Source: Nymphaea colorata (taxonomy: Eukaryota; Streptophyta; Magnoliopsida; Nymphaeales; Nymphaeaceae). Taken from it: a stretch of 37,860 nt of DNA. The position numbers and the translations under genes were made by a program. Every line of letters begins with the position of its first letter. Positions within the stretch are counted from its first letter, which is position 1. The stretch covers positions 13,223,289-13,261,148 of the forward strand of contig NC_045146.1 in assembly GCF_008831285.2 (NCBI RefSeq). The letters are read 5' to 3'. The notes under the pieces were generated by a model, which searched no databases, had not been told where the DNA came from, and saw only the letters and a program-made list of their open reading frames with translations. Positions 14,201 to 25,235 of this stretch are shown piece after piece.

Positions 14201-16369
14201 CCAAAGATGTTTAAAACTCCAGGTTTTCTCCCCTCTTCTTTTATCAAGTCATTTAAGGTTAATTTTTGGGGATCCATGGGTTAAGTATGTTATGGATACA
14301 TGTAAAGATCCTTGGGTTATCTGGGGAGGAACTACAGAACCGACAACCTGGGGTCCATCATGTGATTGGATACAGCTTTTCTGGAGAAATTTTAGTGGAT
14401 CTCCTGATGACCTTTTACTTTTTTCTGATTGGCCTCTCATCCCTTCATTTTTGTCTAAACCAGTTCTATGTCGGGTCAAGGATAATCAAATGGTGTTTAT
14501 ACCGCCCATAACTCAACCGCCTTCTGTCGATGTGAACTCAAACCATTCTACTGAAGGGAATGATATACCGGATAATCCTGTTGCAGTTTCTTCTGAAGGT
14601 GTAAATGTGGAAAGTTACATCATATCATTTGAAGAGATTAAATCTAGATATCCTTGGCTATTGCCGCTGATGAATCGCTGTGGTATACCTGTATATGATA
14701 TGGCATTTTTTAACTGTGGTGCACCAAGCTGTTGCTTTCCAAAGCTTGGTCAGTCACTGGGCAAAACAGTTGCTTCCAAGTTGGTAATTGCAAAAGACGC
14801 TGGTTACTTGTTGCAACCAGTTTCTCTTGCTGATGTTGACAAAGATGAACTCTTCTCCCTCTTTTCATTCGATTTCACTCCTCATGGCTCTTCATACAGC
14901 AGAGAAGAACTGGATTTGTTGAAGATTCTCCCCATGTTTAAGACAGTTACTGGTACATATGTGGACTTGCTTGCACAGGAACAATGTATTGTATCATCTG
15001 GTGCCTTTTTTCAACCTTATGATGTGAGATGCCTTTCCCAGTCGATAGCTTCAAGCGGGAAACACTTTCTATCTGCACTTGGTGTACTGGAGTTGCATAA
15101 TCGGGATATCTTGGTGAAGTTTGCACTACCTGGATTTGAAAATAAGACTGAGCATGATCAGGAATATATTTTGATGTATATTTATTTAAATTGGGGTGAC
15201 CTTCAATCTGATACTGAAATACTTGATGCTTTGAAAGAGACTAAGTTTGTTCAAAGTGCTGAGGAAAATGCAACAGAACTATTCAAACCCAAGGAATTGC
15301 TTGATCCTAGTGACCCTTTGCTGAAGTCTGTTTTTGCTGGAGAAAGAAATAAGTTCCCTGGTGAAAAGTTTGCTGCGGATGGTTGGCTTCGTATTTTGAA
15401 GAAGACAGGCCTTCAGACAGTGCCTCAAGCTGATGTGATGCTTGAGTGTGCGAGGAAAGTGGAATTCTTAGGCAGCAAACTTTCAAAAACTGTTGAAGAT
15501 CCTTTTATGCTTGATTCTGAGCTTTCCAAAAGTGATGTTACACTAGAAATATGGTCTTTGGCTGGGTCTGTGGTGGAAGCTATCTTGAAACACTTTCCTG
15601 TGCTATATGGGAATAATTTCTGCAGTTTACTCAGTAACATTGCGTTTGTGCCTGCTGAGATGGGTTTGCCAAGCATTGATGGGAAAAATGGTGGCAAAAA
15701 AGTCCTTTCTTCTTATAACAATGCAATTCTATTGAGAGACTGGCCTCTAGCATGGAGTTGCAAACCTATAATTTCCAGGCGAAGTTATCTTCCACCAGAG
15801 TTCTCCTGGGGAGCATTACACCTAAGAAGCCCCCCTACATTTTCAACAGTCCTGAGGCATCTACAGGTAATTTGCACAACCACATATATTGTACGGTGCA
15901 AGCCCTACCAAGATGCATTTACATTATGACCACATGCTAAAAGAAAGACGAAAAAGAAAGAGAAAATTGTAAAAATAGAGAAGAGAACCAGAATCATGGC
16001 TCACAACCACGATAGCCCTTTCTAGTGTATCATAATAGTCACAATGTGTATAAACTCATGAAGGACAAATAAATTTCACAAGTGATACAATGTACACAAA
16101 ATAATCAAGGAGGCTTTCTCATATCCCTAAAGCATTAGAAACAATGCTAGACTACAAACAAGAGAGGTCTCTTATTTATAAGACATGAAAGCTAAGTCAC
16201 ACGTATGGTGGCGCACCCGCACCCATACCCGCATGGGTGCGGGTGCTGGTGCAGCTCAACATGGCGTCAAATGAGTTTTGGCCGAGTTTTCATTGATATA
16301 TCAATTCAAGGTAACCTTGATAAAAAAAATTAAAAATATAAACAAATAAAATTACTTATATAACAAATA

Positions 16370-16432
<63 letters not shown>

Positions 16433-17623
16433 CTAACCGCACCCGCACCTAATTTTTTTTGGAACTTGCCTCATTCCCACCGGCATCCGCACCCCGCACC
16501 CATGTGACATAGCATGAAAGCCAACTAGTAGCGATTACGAGTGCCAAAGAGCTGGTCGGCTAGCTGTGTTGGATACTCCCAATGGCTAGCCCCAAAGCAT
16601 TTTGGTTGATTACAGAGGAATGGAAAAAGAAAAAAAAAACAAAAAAGTAGAAAATCATAAAAGGAATATGTGCATGTGAGAAAATATCAGTGAACATATA
16701 GATGCATGTATGTATGCATCTATGCACACATATACACATATATGTAGTTATATATATATATATATATTTATAGTTTGATAATTATTATCTTTAGCAATTT
16801 AATAATATAGTAAGTATTTCAGGTTTTGGAACTTTGGAAGCAACAGTGAGGAAGACATTCTTGCATTGTATATAGTTGGATAATCGTTTATCTTTAACAA
16901 TTTAATAAAGTATTTCAGGTTGTTGGAAGCAACAGCGGGGAAGAGACTCTTGCACACTGGCCAACATCACGTGGTGTAATGACCATAGAAGAGGCTTCAT
17001 GTGAAGTATTGAAATATCTGGACAGGGTTTGGGATTCCCTCTCAACTTCAGGTTTTCCTTTATGTTTTTGTTCATCATTATTGAGTTTTTGCTGATATGT
17101 CTGTTTCTTCCATCCTAAGCATGACATCTTACCAAAAAGTCACTAAATAAGTTTGTTGCATAAAACATTGGTAAATACGTCTTTGGTTATTTACACTAAA
17201 AGAAGCTTTTTACTCTCACAATGAGGTGCCTGGCACACCACATGTGGATCTTGTGTGGATGAAGTGTCTTTCAAAGATATGGAACTTACCTTGTGAGGCC
17301 ATCAAAAGATATGGAACTTATCTTGTGGGACCCTCAAAGCTTTGTAGTCACAACTCACAACATGAGTGTCATCTATATTGCAAATAATACATTTCATGAG
17401 AGGATTAAACATATTGAGATGAACAGGAGTCAATATATCCATGAGACATATATATGTTCAATTATCTTATGCCTTTTCACAATTTAAAATGGCAAATTTC
17501 TTCAGAAACGCCCTTCACACTGTTTTCCATTTTTTCTTCACAAACTTTAGGTTATGACCTTGTGGGTTTGATCAGTGTTAAATTATGTACGTACACATAA
17601 TTATACATGCAGACACATATATC

Positions 17624-17659
<36 letters not shown>

Positions 17660-20600
17660 TTAACTCAATGGGAGTGTTAAATTCCATACCTACACACTTG
17701 TACGCAGATAGTGTATACACTACATATAATTTACATAATACCTAAGTATATGTTCTCTGTTTTGTATTTAATGCATGTAACTCTTTTATATTTTTCTTTC
17801 TTTGTGTTTTTCATGTTTTATATAACTAAATATGTATTGAAAAGGAATGTAATTTCTTTTTTAGCTTGTGCATTACAGATTGAGTTTGAGTGGTGACTTT
17901 ATGTGCTCTGAATCTCTTAATTTGCTCACTTTTAGAGCGCTTTTGCTTTTCATTATGGAAATAAAATTCCGTCTATATCATTTCATCATGGAAATAGCCT
18001 TTCATGACAATACCAGATATCTTCTTGTCAAACTAAGCCTGGGCTGGCCCGGGTGGGCCTAGTTGGGCCTGATAAAAATTTTTGAATATTATTTTTATTG
18101 ATTTTATATATAATTATAATATTTTATTATGATTAATTGTATTTATATATTACTTTATGTTAAATATATATGCATTAAGTTATTGGGCCTGGCCCGGGCT
18201 TGGGTTTCGGGTGTTGGGCCGGGCGGCCCAATGCCCAAGCCTATGTCAAGCTTTTTGGTCTCATTATTGAAAACCACACATTTAATACATTTTTTGTTTG
18301 TAAGCGTAATCAAGTTGTTGTGTGACATGAATTGTTCTGCATATAATATATAGAGATAACTTTTTATATCTGTTTTGGTTTCAATTGGCTTAATCCAACT
18401 GTCTGAACTCTTTATTTGTAATTCTATCCTAAATTTTAGTATTTTTCTATTAAGTTATTCTTTTTTCTAGCTAATGCATCAAGTTTTTTTATTTTGCATT
18501 GTGGACATTGTTCTTTTCAGATGTATCCGAGTTGAAAAAGGTGGCATTCATTCCTGTAGCAAATGGTACGCGTCTGGTGACGGCAAACTGCCTGTTTGTG
18601 CATCTACAAATTAACCTCTCACCACTTGCATTTGAGCTCCCTGCCCTGTATCTGCCATTTGTAAATATCCTCAAGGTTCTTGGGCTTCAGGAAGTGCTTT
18701 CTGTAGCTTGTGCAAAAGGTCTTTTGGCACACATGAGGAAATCTTGGGGATATCATAGTATGAATCCAAATGAATTCCGTGCTGTTATGGAGATTTTGCA
18801 CTTCATTTGCAATGAAGCTGGTCAGGACATTACTGAAGAATCTGGTAATGAATTAGATGAAGCAATCATCCCAGATGATGGACGGAGGCTTGTTCTTGCA
18901 AGATCTTGTGTTTATATTGATCCTTATGGCTCAAGATTTATTAGCAGCATTGATGTTTCAAGCCTAAGATTCGTTCATCCTGCAATCCCTGAAAGGATAT
19001 GTGCATTCTTGGGTGTCAAAAAGCTCTCGGACATTGTTATTGAGGTATATGGATGGTTCTTTTAACATGTCCAGTTGTGTTTTCTATCATTTTAGCCTTC
19101 ACTGTCAATGGCATGGGTGGACACTGGACAGACTTAAATATGTCGACTTATACATATCTTGTCAATCTTTTATAAAAAATTTTAATTAGTTTAAAGTTTT
19201 ATTATTTTTTTAATATAAAAAGTGAAAAATGATTGAAATTTCAGAACTTGGCTTATGTTCTAAACTGAAAAGTGGATTCTGATTTGCAAGTTGATCCTGT
19301 GTCATCCCTCATTCTGTCTCTGTACTTCCAAAGTCTTGGTCACAAGTTCTCTGCTAGTTTCGTACAATAGAAATTTCAGTTTTTTTTTTGTCCTTATTTC
19401 TTTTCGGTTGATCTAACCTTTTTTGTTAAGTCTTTTTGAGGCTTTTCAGTGTTATTTCAATCTAGAACAAATTGTTTTCTATTTCTTCACCTCAGGATTT
19501 CAAGTTTTTCCCTTGTTCCTCTAACTACCAAGATGCTGCATTCACAAGCGCTTCATAGACCTGGGAAGTGGGTTAGCTTGAAATGTTGAAACTGAAAGAG
19601 TTTGAGTTCAAATAACCCAGGAATTATGCCCCTTCCTTGCTTCAAGGTGGAGGCAGATAAGGAGGCTTCCCTAGTGGACGAGAGATGGATGGGCAGGGGT
19701 TTTACACCAGACGTAGATTAGATTAAGGTGCTGCAAACATGGATTTCCTGGGTTTTATGTCAGATACATGCAAAAAATTTTGGCAGCTCAACCCCCAACC
19801 CTTCCACCCACCACACCCAATTCCTAAAAGCTTCCTCTTTGAGCACATGAGCTCCTTCCTCCAAGTTAGAAGGTTGGTTAAAATAATTAATAAGTCTGAG
19901 TGCTGGATGCATCCCCTTGGCATAATCTAGTTGGATCTTTCTAAACTGGACTTGCAATAAAAAGAAAAATCTCTTTGAGGACCCATTGGTTCTATTACCT
20001 TACCACCATGAGTAAATTATGTTCTTTTTTGTTTTCAAATATGTTATTTAACGTAGATATTTGTTGCCCGTTGCAGGAATTGGATCAGCAGCAACCGATA
20101 GAGTATGTGGATCAGATTGGATTGGTCTCACTGAGACTGTTGAAAGATAAGATCCAAAATGAAGAATTTCATGTAGCAGTGTGGGCTATGTTTAATAGTT
20201 CGAAGAATTGCGCAGATACAGTTAATGGTTTTTCTCAAGAACTGATATCCGATTCACTGAACTCACTTGCTGAGAACTTAAAGTTTGTCCACAGCATATA
20301 TACTCGTTTTTTGCTTCTCCCGAAGTTGCTGGACATAACACGATCAACAGAATCACATGTTCCTGGGTGGGGGCATGGACCTGGGCATCGTGCTCTTCAC
20401 TTTGTTAGTAGATCAAAAACAGTCATCCTAGTTGCAGAGCCCCCATCTTTTTTGTCTTTATTTGACACCATAGCTGTTGCAATAAACGAGGTGCTAGGAG
20501 TGCCAAATAGCATACTAATCGGGCCACTTCTAGCAGCCCCAGAAAGTTCTCTGATGGCAATACTTCATACGTTAAAACTGGGATATGAGAAAGAGAAAAT

Positions 20601-23600
20601 TGATTATGGAGGAAGTGAGCAGTTACTTGGGAAGGAAGTAACTCCACAAGATACACTTCAGGTGCAATTTCATCCCCTGCGCCCATTTTATACTGGTGAA
20701 TTTGTGGCTTACCGTCCACAGGAGCATGAGAAGTTGAGGTATGGAAGAGTTCCTGAAAACACGAGGCCATCTGCTGGCCAGGCTTTGTACAGATTGCTGG
20801 TTGAAACACGACCTGGAGAGACACAGTCCCTTCTTTCTTCACAGATTTTCTCTTTCAAAAGTGTTTCAGCGGCTGATGGAAGCACCAATTTCGAACGAAT
20901 TCAAATGAGAAAAGCTGGTGTAACTCAAGGTCAGACACCCCAAATGGGTCCTGAGAAAACAGGGAGCACGGTGTGTATTCCTTCACTTTTTTTATTTGCC
21001 TTTGATGCCTGTTTAGAAATAATTGCCTGGCATAGAAAATTACAAATATGAGAGAAGCCTTTACATCCACGATTCAGTGTGTACACCCTCATAATACATG
21101 GTACTTCATTCCCGTCTTTGTCAGCATGTCACGTCTTGAATAGAGAGCTATCTGGTCAAACGACTGGGTCTCCTAGATCTTTGCTAGATGAAGAGGCATT
21201 CATCTGTGAATAACATCTGGGAGGGAAATCACAGTTCTTCTTATCACACGAAACCAGAACATGCATGTCACGTTGGCTTACCTTGTTTTGGTCCTCCTTG
21301 GTGTGAAACCCCCACGGACCAGGAAAGTCTCTCTACTGCTTTGCCTACGTCCTGGCTACTGAATTTTAGACAACTTTGAGGCTTTTAAGTCAACTACCTA
21401 GGCAGGTGCAAGAAGCATGGTGAAAGGCTTGGTTATCTACCTTCGGTTTGTCATGAGTCCAGCATATAGGTCTTTCACATGCAGTTTTCCATGGAAAACT
21501 GACAAGTGTGTCATAAAACAGTAGAAAAGAAAAGGATAAACTTACCATCTTGTTATTGTTTTCGGGAGGCAACTAACAGTGTTGTAAGTATGTTATCAAA
21601 GGCATAGCGTATCGCGTATCAGTTGGGCCCGACCTATACGCCATATCGTAATGTATCGTAAAATTAATTTTTTTAATTTTTTAAAAATATTAAAAATTCG
21701 TAAAAAAAAATTCCAAAAAATTTGAAAAAAAGCAAAAATCAAGAAAAATGTATTTAAAGGAACATTCATGTATATGAAGTATGAAGTATGAACAACACAT
21801 TCCAAAATAAGAAATCAGACATTCAAAATAGCATAATAAGCAGCTGAAGAGAATTCGATTATATCACAATTCATAAGTTCAGAAAACCCTCTTTCTCCAA
21901 GCTTCCCACCGTCCTCAGACTCCCCACAACGAGAAAGAAAGCTTCTTCACTGGCAAAGCTTGATGCAAATGGAGAAAATCTCTCCCTCCCACGTCTTTTG
22001 CAGTGTTTAGAAACAAGAAAAGAGAGAGAGAGGAGCGTAGGTTTTAAAAGAACACGCAAAAAAGGGGTCGTCGGGCCCCTTTTTAATTTTACTCATGTAT
22101 CGTACGATATGGGGGTGTACCGCACGTATCGTGCGATACAGGCGATACGCGTACGACACGCACGCGTATCGCGTATCGAACGCGTATTGTAATGGCATTG
22201 TTAGATAATTTTAATGTACACTCTGACTTTTTAAGTGAAGTCCGTGTCCATTATGTTTACATTTTCTGACATGGGTCTAATTTTTCTTAATAATAGATAC
22301 TCTATCTGGTTCTTTTAGAACACATGGTTGACTCTCAACTTAGTAAGAACCTGCATTAACTTTGGTCTGCCACTGCATGTGCTTTCATTTTTATATTTCA
22401 TTTGATTGGTTTGAGAAAAAAAAAACTTAACAAGTCACATATTTATTTTATTTTTTACTTAAATTACAAAGTTACTGTTTAGAATATAAAATCATAAAAA
22501 ATAACATAATATTTTAAATATAAAAGTTGTAAAAATCATAATAAAATGTTAAAAAATTTTGATGTGATAAAAGTTGTTGTTTCACCTTCGAGAAACACAA
22601 AATTGTACTTTATTGGAAAAGAAAGATTTATACCCTTTCTCTTTTAAGTTTGTGCCACCTGGCTTGAGTTTCTAGCTCAAACACTGTCTCCCTTCTTTTT
22701 TTGTAAAAAAGGGTTTTGCATCATTATCTTGTTTGCCGACTAGTAGAAAATGGATCAGTATGAAATATATGAGCGCATTAAGTAGGACCCATTTTCATTA
22801 GATCTCTGCAAAAAGTAAGCTTTTTCTTTTTCTACTTTATTTTAACTGTTAAATGTATTTCTTTCTAGCTCTGCTGTACTTGACACGACCTCATCTTGGT
22901 GATGATGTTTTCACTCACAGTAGAGGTGTTCTTTAAGTTGTTGATTATCGCGGTGACCCATTCTTTTCGTTTAGGGTTTATGGAAGTCTTGTGGGGTTCA
23001 AGGTAAACTAACATTAAAGAACACTTATTGACTTATTGTACAATATGTTTCCAAGCTGGGTTTGGTTGCAAATATGTGAGGGTCCAATTAGAGCTACTCT
23101 AGCTCTTTGCTTTTCTACGTTCCAAAGAATATTTACGTACTATTGCTTCCAGTCTGTTATTCAGAGTTCAAATAAAGTTCGTTCTCTTTTGCTTTTGGCA
23201 GTCTAAAGAACTCCAGCACTCTCCAGTTTCTGCAGCAGAATTGGTGCAGGCGGTTCAGGATATGTTATCTGCAGTTGGTATGCCTATGGACGTTGAAAAG
23301 CAGACATTGTTACAGACGACACTCAGTCTCCAAGAGCAACTGAGAGAAAGTCAAACAGCACTTCTGCTTGAGCAGGTTTGTTTCTAGCACTACATTACTA
23401 AATAAATTATGAGCTGCTTTTGAGTAGAACAACCATATCTACAACTAGTCACCCATTATCGATGCGTACTTCATAGACGATATTAGTCTCTCTTGTTAGT
23501 ACATTACTCAGCAATATGCTTCTGCTCTGGAAGTAGTTAGTTTTAAATGTGAAATAAGAGGTTAAGGAGCACCAATGTTGATCAGTAAGCTCTATATTGG

Positions 23601-25235
23601 CGAGTTCCTTCTGGAACCATATAGGTGCTGATGAAAAGGCAAAAACTTAAGAGAAAGAACTTCTCTAGTTGCTTTTCCAAGGTATGTAGTAAAGCTCAGG
23701 TATACGATTCATTGACTGTTTGTGTTTTGGGGTAAATGGCCTAAAAGCTTTATCCTGGCCAATTTGAAAGAAAACCATGACGAATCCTGCAATTGTGGAG
23801 TGCATGCACCCATCTGGCTTGCAGCAGTCTTTGCTGGGCAAGTTTCAGTCAGCTCGGCTCAGGGTCCATGCACTATCAGATAAGACGACCGTTATGTTAT
23901 TCTTGAGGAAATAGTATGCGCCTACAAATCTTCGTTCGACAGAATGGTTTTGAGTTCGGACTCGTCACACCTTTTGATCTTTACGCGCGCTCGTCATTAA
24001 CTATCGCAGGACCGTTCTATTTGGGTGATGCACCGTGTTGTGGGCGTGTGGCACAGCTGGACACGTGCTTATCTGGGCACATACTCACACACGGTTAAAG
24101 TGGTGAATGTGGTCAACTCACCAATGTCTGTTTTGATAAAAAATTGGGATAAAAAATTGGGCTCCTCTGTAGTTTGAGTCTTTGACCACGTCTAATTCTC
24201 TCCAGAAATGCTTTTTTTTTTAGACCTTTTATTATACCTTGTTAGTTTACAAATACATATATCTTTATGTTAGTCATTTGATAGTTGATAGTTTAATAAT
24301 TTTTTCTTATAATATTTGTTCTTTCATATTTACATTCCCGCTTCTGAGAAAGAGATGCGAACTTGATAGGTTTTTTTATTGTTACTTTATTCTCTGTAAA
24401 ACGTGCTTGTAGCTGTAAAATGTGAATAGCGAAAGTTTGTCATTCAATTTAGTATGTTATTTATGCTACTTTTGTTGACTAAAAAAATACTAGAGCAATT
24501 TAACAATTTTTGTGACTGAGTGTATGACTTTCTGTTGACAATTATTTTATATATGTTATCTAGAGTCCTAAAGGGCCCCTTGCAGTTGTTTCTAGTGAAC
24601 CCAAATTATGCATGTATGCTTAAAATGTACAAACTTATAAGGTTAGAGAAGGAAAGCCATGAAACAGATCGAAATTTATGAGCTGTCGAATTTTAAATCG
24701 TTAAATAACTCATTTTTTCGTTTTTTTAAATCAAAATTTTTTCCAGACTGATAATTTAAATCCAATCCACATTTTTTTTTTTTTTAAATCCTATAATTTT
24801 GAACATTCTCCCACCGCACTCAGAGTAGTATATTTTAAGAATTTGCACCTATGCCAGCACCGAACCACCGACGTGACATAAGTCATACAGAATACGTAAG
24901 GCATCAAAGAGATTACTTCTATAGTTTAGCACTTCTCATTTCTTTGTTTTCAGGTTTCTATCGCTTTCCCTCCTCCCACTTTGATGAATTACTTCATACT
25001 CGGTCCAGTGCTAAGTTTATTGCCTTCATGACTGCAGGAGAGAGCTGACACAGCGGCGAAAGAAGCAGAAACAGCGAAAGGAGCATGGTCTTGTCGGATT
25101 TGCCTTAACAACGAAGTTGATATGATGATTATCCCCTGTGGACATGTGTTGTGTCACAGATGTTCATCGGCTGTTTCCAAATGCCCTTTTTGCAGGCTTC
25201 AAGTTTCAAGAACACATAGGATATACCGCCCATAA
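3..25235 (+). CDS. Sacsin-like giant protein with C-terminal RING finger (5' partial)
   Basis: Coding exons, read by hand: <3-5155, 6951-8464, 8698-8955, 10957-11177, 11482-11753, 12854-15866, 16919-17051, 18521-19044, 20077-20970, 23202-23375, 25038-25235 (stop TAA). They total 12354 nt, a multiple of three, and every junction is GT-AG with matching phase, giving 4117 residues. The frame is already open at the left edge, so the start codon is outside. The protein consists of large sacsin repeat regions (SRR). Three SRR tail modules are visible, marked by related W..L....DDL.IF..WPI..., GLQT and WCPV motifs. These are followed by a C-terminal region, a coiled coil and a RING. Animal sacsin is a giant co-chaperone. 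The Arabidopsis homologue, as I recall At5g23110 of about 4700 residues, is annotated as a RING protein. I infer a chaperone-linked ubiquitin ligase; substrates are unknown. No frameshift or internal stop was seen. About 600 residues, including the first ATPase domain, are missing to the left. Confidence 0.93.
2248..2900 (+). other. SRR2 GHKL/HSP90-like ATP-binding domain, apparently intact
   Basis: The translation carries the HSP90-type N-box, FELVQNADDAGA (glutamate, then asparagine and two aspartates), at about 2328-2363. A glycine-rich lid motif, TIGRFGLGFN, follows at about 2541-2570, and IVIFDPHACNLPG near 2620-2660. In the GHKL fold the asparagine coordinates magnesium and the glutamate activates water; both are present, so this repeat could bind and hydrolyse ATP. 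The domain family is well recognised; activity is inferred. Confidence 0.85.
5631..5797. repeat. Spaced direct repeat, about 62 bp, in intron
   Basis: The blocks at 5631-5692 and 5735-5797 both read ACTAAC(A/G)ATGCCTTC(G/A)GTTCCT followed by a shared CTGCC.TCAAGTTGTG segment. Roughly 80 percent of positions match. The units are about 104 bp apart and separated by an A-rich run. Confidence 0.7.
6655..6678. repeat. (TA)n microsatellite
   Basis: Uninterrupted alternating A and T within the first intron. Confidence 0.9.
8305..8955 (+). other. SRR3 ATP-binding domain, degenerate
   Basis: The third repeat starts in exon 2 and continues in exon 3 (junction 8464/8698). The segment aligned to the N-box reads FDLLELADCCKA, compared with FELVQNADDAGA in SRR2. 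The catalytic glutamate is aspartate, the magnesium-binding asparagine is leucine, and the following D, A and G are C, C and K. The later glycine motif is reduced to TYGLGLLSC, but the MFDPHG landmark is kept. The fold is probably preserved without normal ATPase chemistry. Confidence 0.75.
8511..8654. repeat. Direct duplication filling the 233-bp intron 8465-8697
   Basis: Segments 8511-8577 and 8591-8654 are diverged copies that both end in TGTGCAGCATGTCATTGGC. The intron runs from CTAG|GTCAGA to TATCAG|GTGAA and makes up the glycine in the HNLGEFQGP junction. Each copy contributes an AG after a pyrimidine-containing stretch upstream of the acceptor I chose. Confidence 0.75.
8956..10956 (+). 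other. Intron between exons 3 and 4 in window
   Basis: The donor is TTTG|GTACGC and the acceptor ATGCAG|GAAC; splicing gives the continuous reading SLFGTNLMERF. The 2001 bp are AT-rich, with several in-frame stops. I see no coding exon, RNA gene or complete mobile element here. Confidence 0.8.
11178..11481 (+). other. Intron between exons 4 and 5 in window
   Basis: The 304-bp phase 0 intron runs from TTGAG|GTATTT to TTCAG|GTCTC and joins KSVLE to VSLSTWEEP. Nothing else was recognised in it. Confidence 0.8.
11754..12853 (+). other. Intron between exons 5 and 6 in window
   Basis: The donor is GACAG|GTATAT and the acceptor GTCAG|GCGT. Splicing restores an AGG codon in the run ALDRRYLSYNLTP. 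The 1100 bp contain a T homopolymer near 11813 but no coding exon or recognisable element. Confidence 0.8.
16204..16506. repeat. GC-rich hairpin repeat flanking a CA/TA microsatellite
   Basis: Arms 16213-16225 and 16234-16246 are perfect 13-bp inverted repeats (GCACCCGCACCCA and its complement) around an 8-nt loop. Related CCGCACC motifs recur at 16436-16454 and 16480-16504, beyond a (CA)n(TA)n tract. The compact GC-rich ends in AT-rich intron suggest a small non-autonomous element or its remains. The family is not recognised. Confidence 0.6.
16371..16429. repeat. (CA)n(TA)n compound microsatellite
   Basis: A run of CA repeats leads directly into about twenty TA repeats. Confidence 0.9.
16771..16957 (+). 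repeat. Duplicated intron end plus exon start (pseudo-acceptor)
   Basis: Unit 16771-16870 resembles unit 16873-16957: both have TAGTT.GATAAT, a TATCTTTA.CAATTTAATAA stretch, AGTATTTCAGGTT and then GGAAGCAACAG.G.GGAAGA. The second unit contains the acceptor used (exon begins at 16919). In the first, an exon beginning at 16823 would meet TGA at 16847 in the phase required, so it cannot be a productive alternative exon. Confidence 0.8.
17271..17333. repeat. Tandem duplication of about 31 bp
   Basis: The two adjacent units 17271-17301 and 17302-17333 share TCAAA(A)GATATGGAACTTA.C and TTGTG.G. They differ at a few positions and by a one-base insertion. Confidence 0.75.
17629..17655. repeat. (CA)n microsatellite
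   Basis: Alternating A and C within the intron, followed by ATACAT. Confidence 0.85.
18041..18241. repeat. GGGCC-rich islands around an AT-rich core
   Basis: The blocks 18041-18071 and 18183-18241 share GGGC(C)TGGCCCGGG, which is largely self-complementary. They enclose about 110 bp of very AT-rich sequence. The pattern fits a degenerate non-autonomous repeat; the family is not recognised. Confidence 0.5.
19045..20076 (+). other. Intron between exons 8 and 9 in window
   Basis: The 1032-bp phase 0 intron runs from ATTGAG|GTATAT to TTGCAG|GAATTG and joins SDIVIE to ELDQQQP. I recognise no gene or element in it. Confidence 0.8.
20971..23201 (+). other. Intron between exons 9 and 10 in window
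   Basis: The donor is AGCACG|GTGTGT and the acceptor TTGGCAG|TCTAAAG, phase 0. The 2231 bp include a putative inserted repeat with GTATCG-rich ends (about 21595-22200). The rest is AT-rich and shows no exon. Confidence 0.78.
21595..22200. repeat. Putative non-autonomous element with CGTATCG-rich ends
   Basis: Both ends are full of CGTATCG/CGATACG motifs: GCGTATCGCGTATC near 21606, and a dense palindromic cluster at 22098-22190 including GTATCGTACGATA and GCGTATCGCGTATCG. A GGGCCCGAC near 21625 is matched by its inverse GTCGGGCCC near 22068, so the ends are partly inverted repeats. The interior is a compositionally distinct stretch of about 400 bp with no convincing ORF. I could not settle the exact ends or a target duplication. 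Confidence 0.5.
23376..25037 (+). other. Intron between exons 10 and 11 in window
   Basis: The 1662-bp phase 0 intron runs from GAGCAG|GTTTGT to ACTGCAG|GAGAGA. It contains T and A homopolymers (for example near 24772-24785). No coding exon or recognised element was seen. Confidence 0.8.
25038..25235 (+). other. Last exon: coiled-coil end and C3HC4 RING finger
   Basis: The 65 codons plus TAA encode a helical lead-in that continues the coiled coil of exon 23202-23375, then a RING. Zinc ligands are spaced C-x2-C-x11-C-x-H-x2-C-x2-C-x6-C-x2-C (CRIC, CGHVLCHRC and CPFC segments), all eight present. Proteins with this single RING type usually act as E3 ubiquitin ligases that recruit an E2. The exon ends just after the RING with a short basic tail. 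Confidence 0.92.

Larger units (their letters stand above)
15867..16918 (+). other. Intron between exons 6 and 7, with duplicated 3' end
   Basis: The donor is CTACAG|GTAATT and the acceptor TTTCAG|GTTGTTGG, phase 0. The intron carries a GC-rich hairpin (16213-16246), a CA/TA microsatellite (16371-16429), a second GC-rich block (16436-16504), another TA run near 16751-16767, and a degenerate duplicate of the acceptor and exon start (16771-16870). Confidence 0.8.
17052..18520 (+). other. Intron between exons 7 and 8 in window
   Basis: The donor is TTCAG|GTTTTC and the acceptor TTTTCAG|ATGTATCC; splicing forms the GAT codon of STSDVSELKK. The intron contains a tandem pair (17271-17333), a CA microsatellite (about 17629-17655) and GGGCC-rich islands at 18041-18071 and 18183-18241. 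No gene was seen inside. Confidence 0.8.

Noticed and set aside
20423-20842. 139-codon minus-strand ORF
   Set aside because: It is the antisense shadow of the coding exon 20077-20970.
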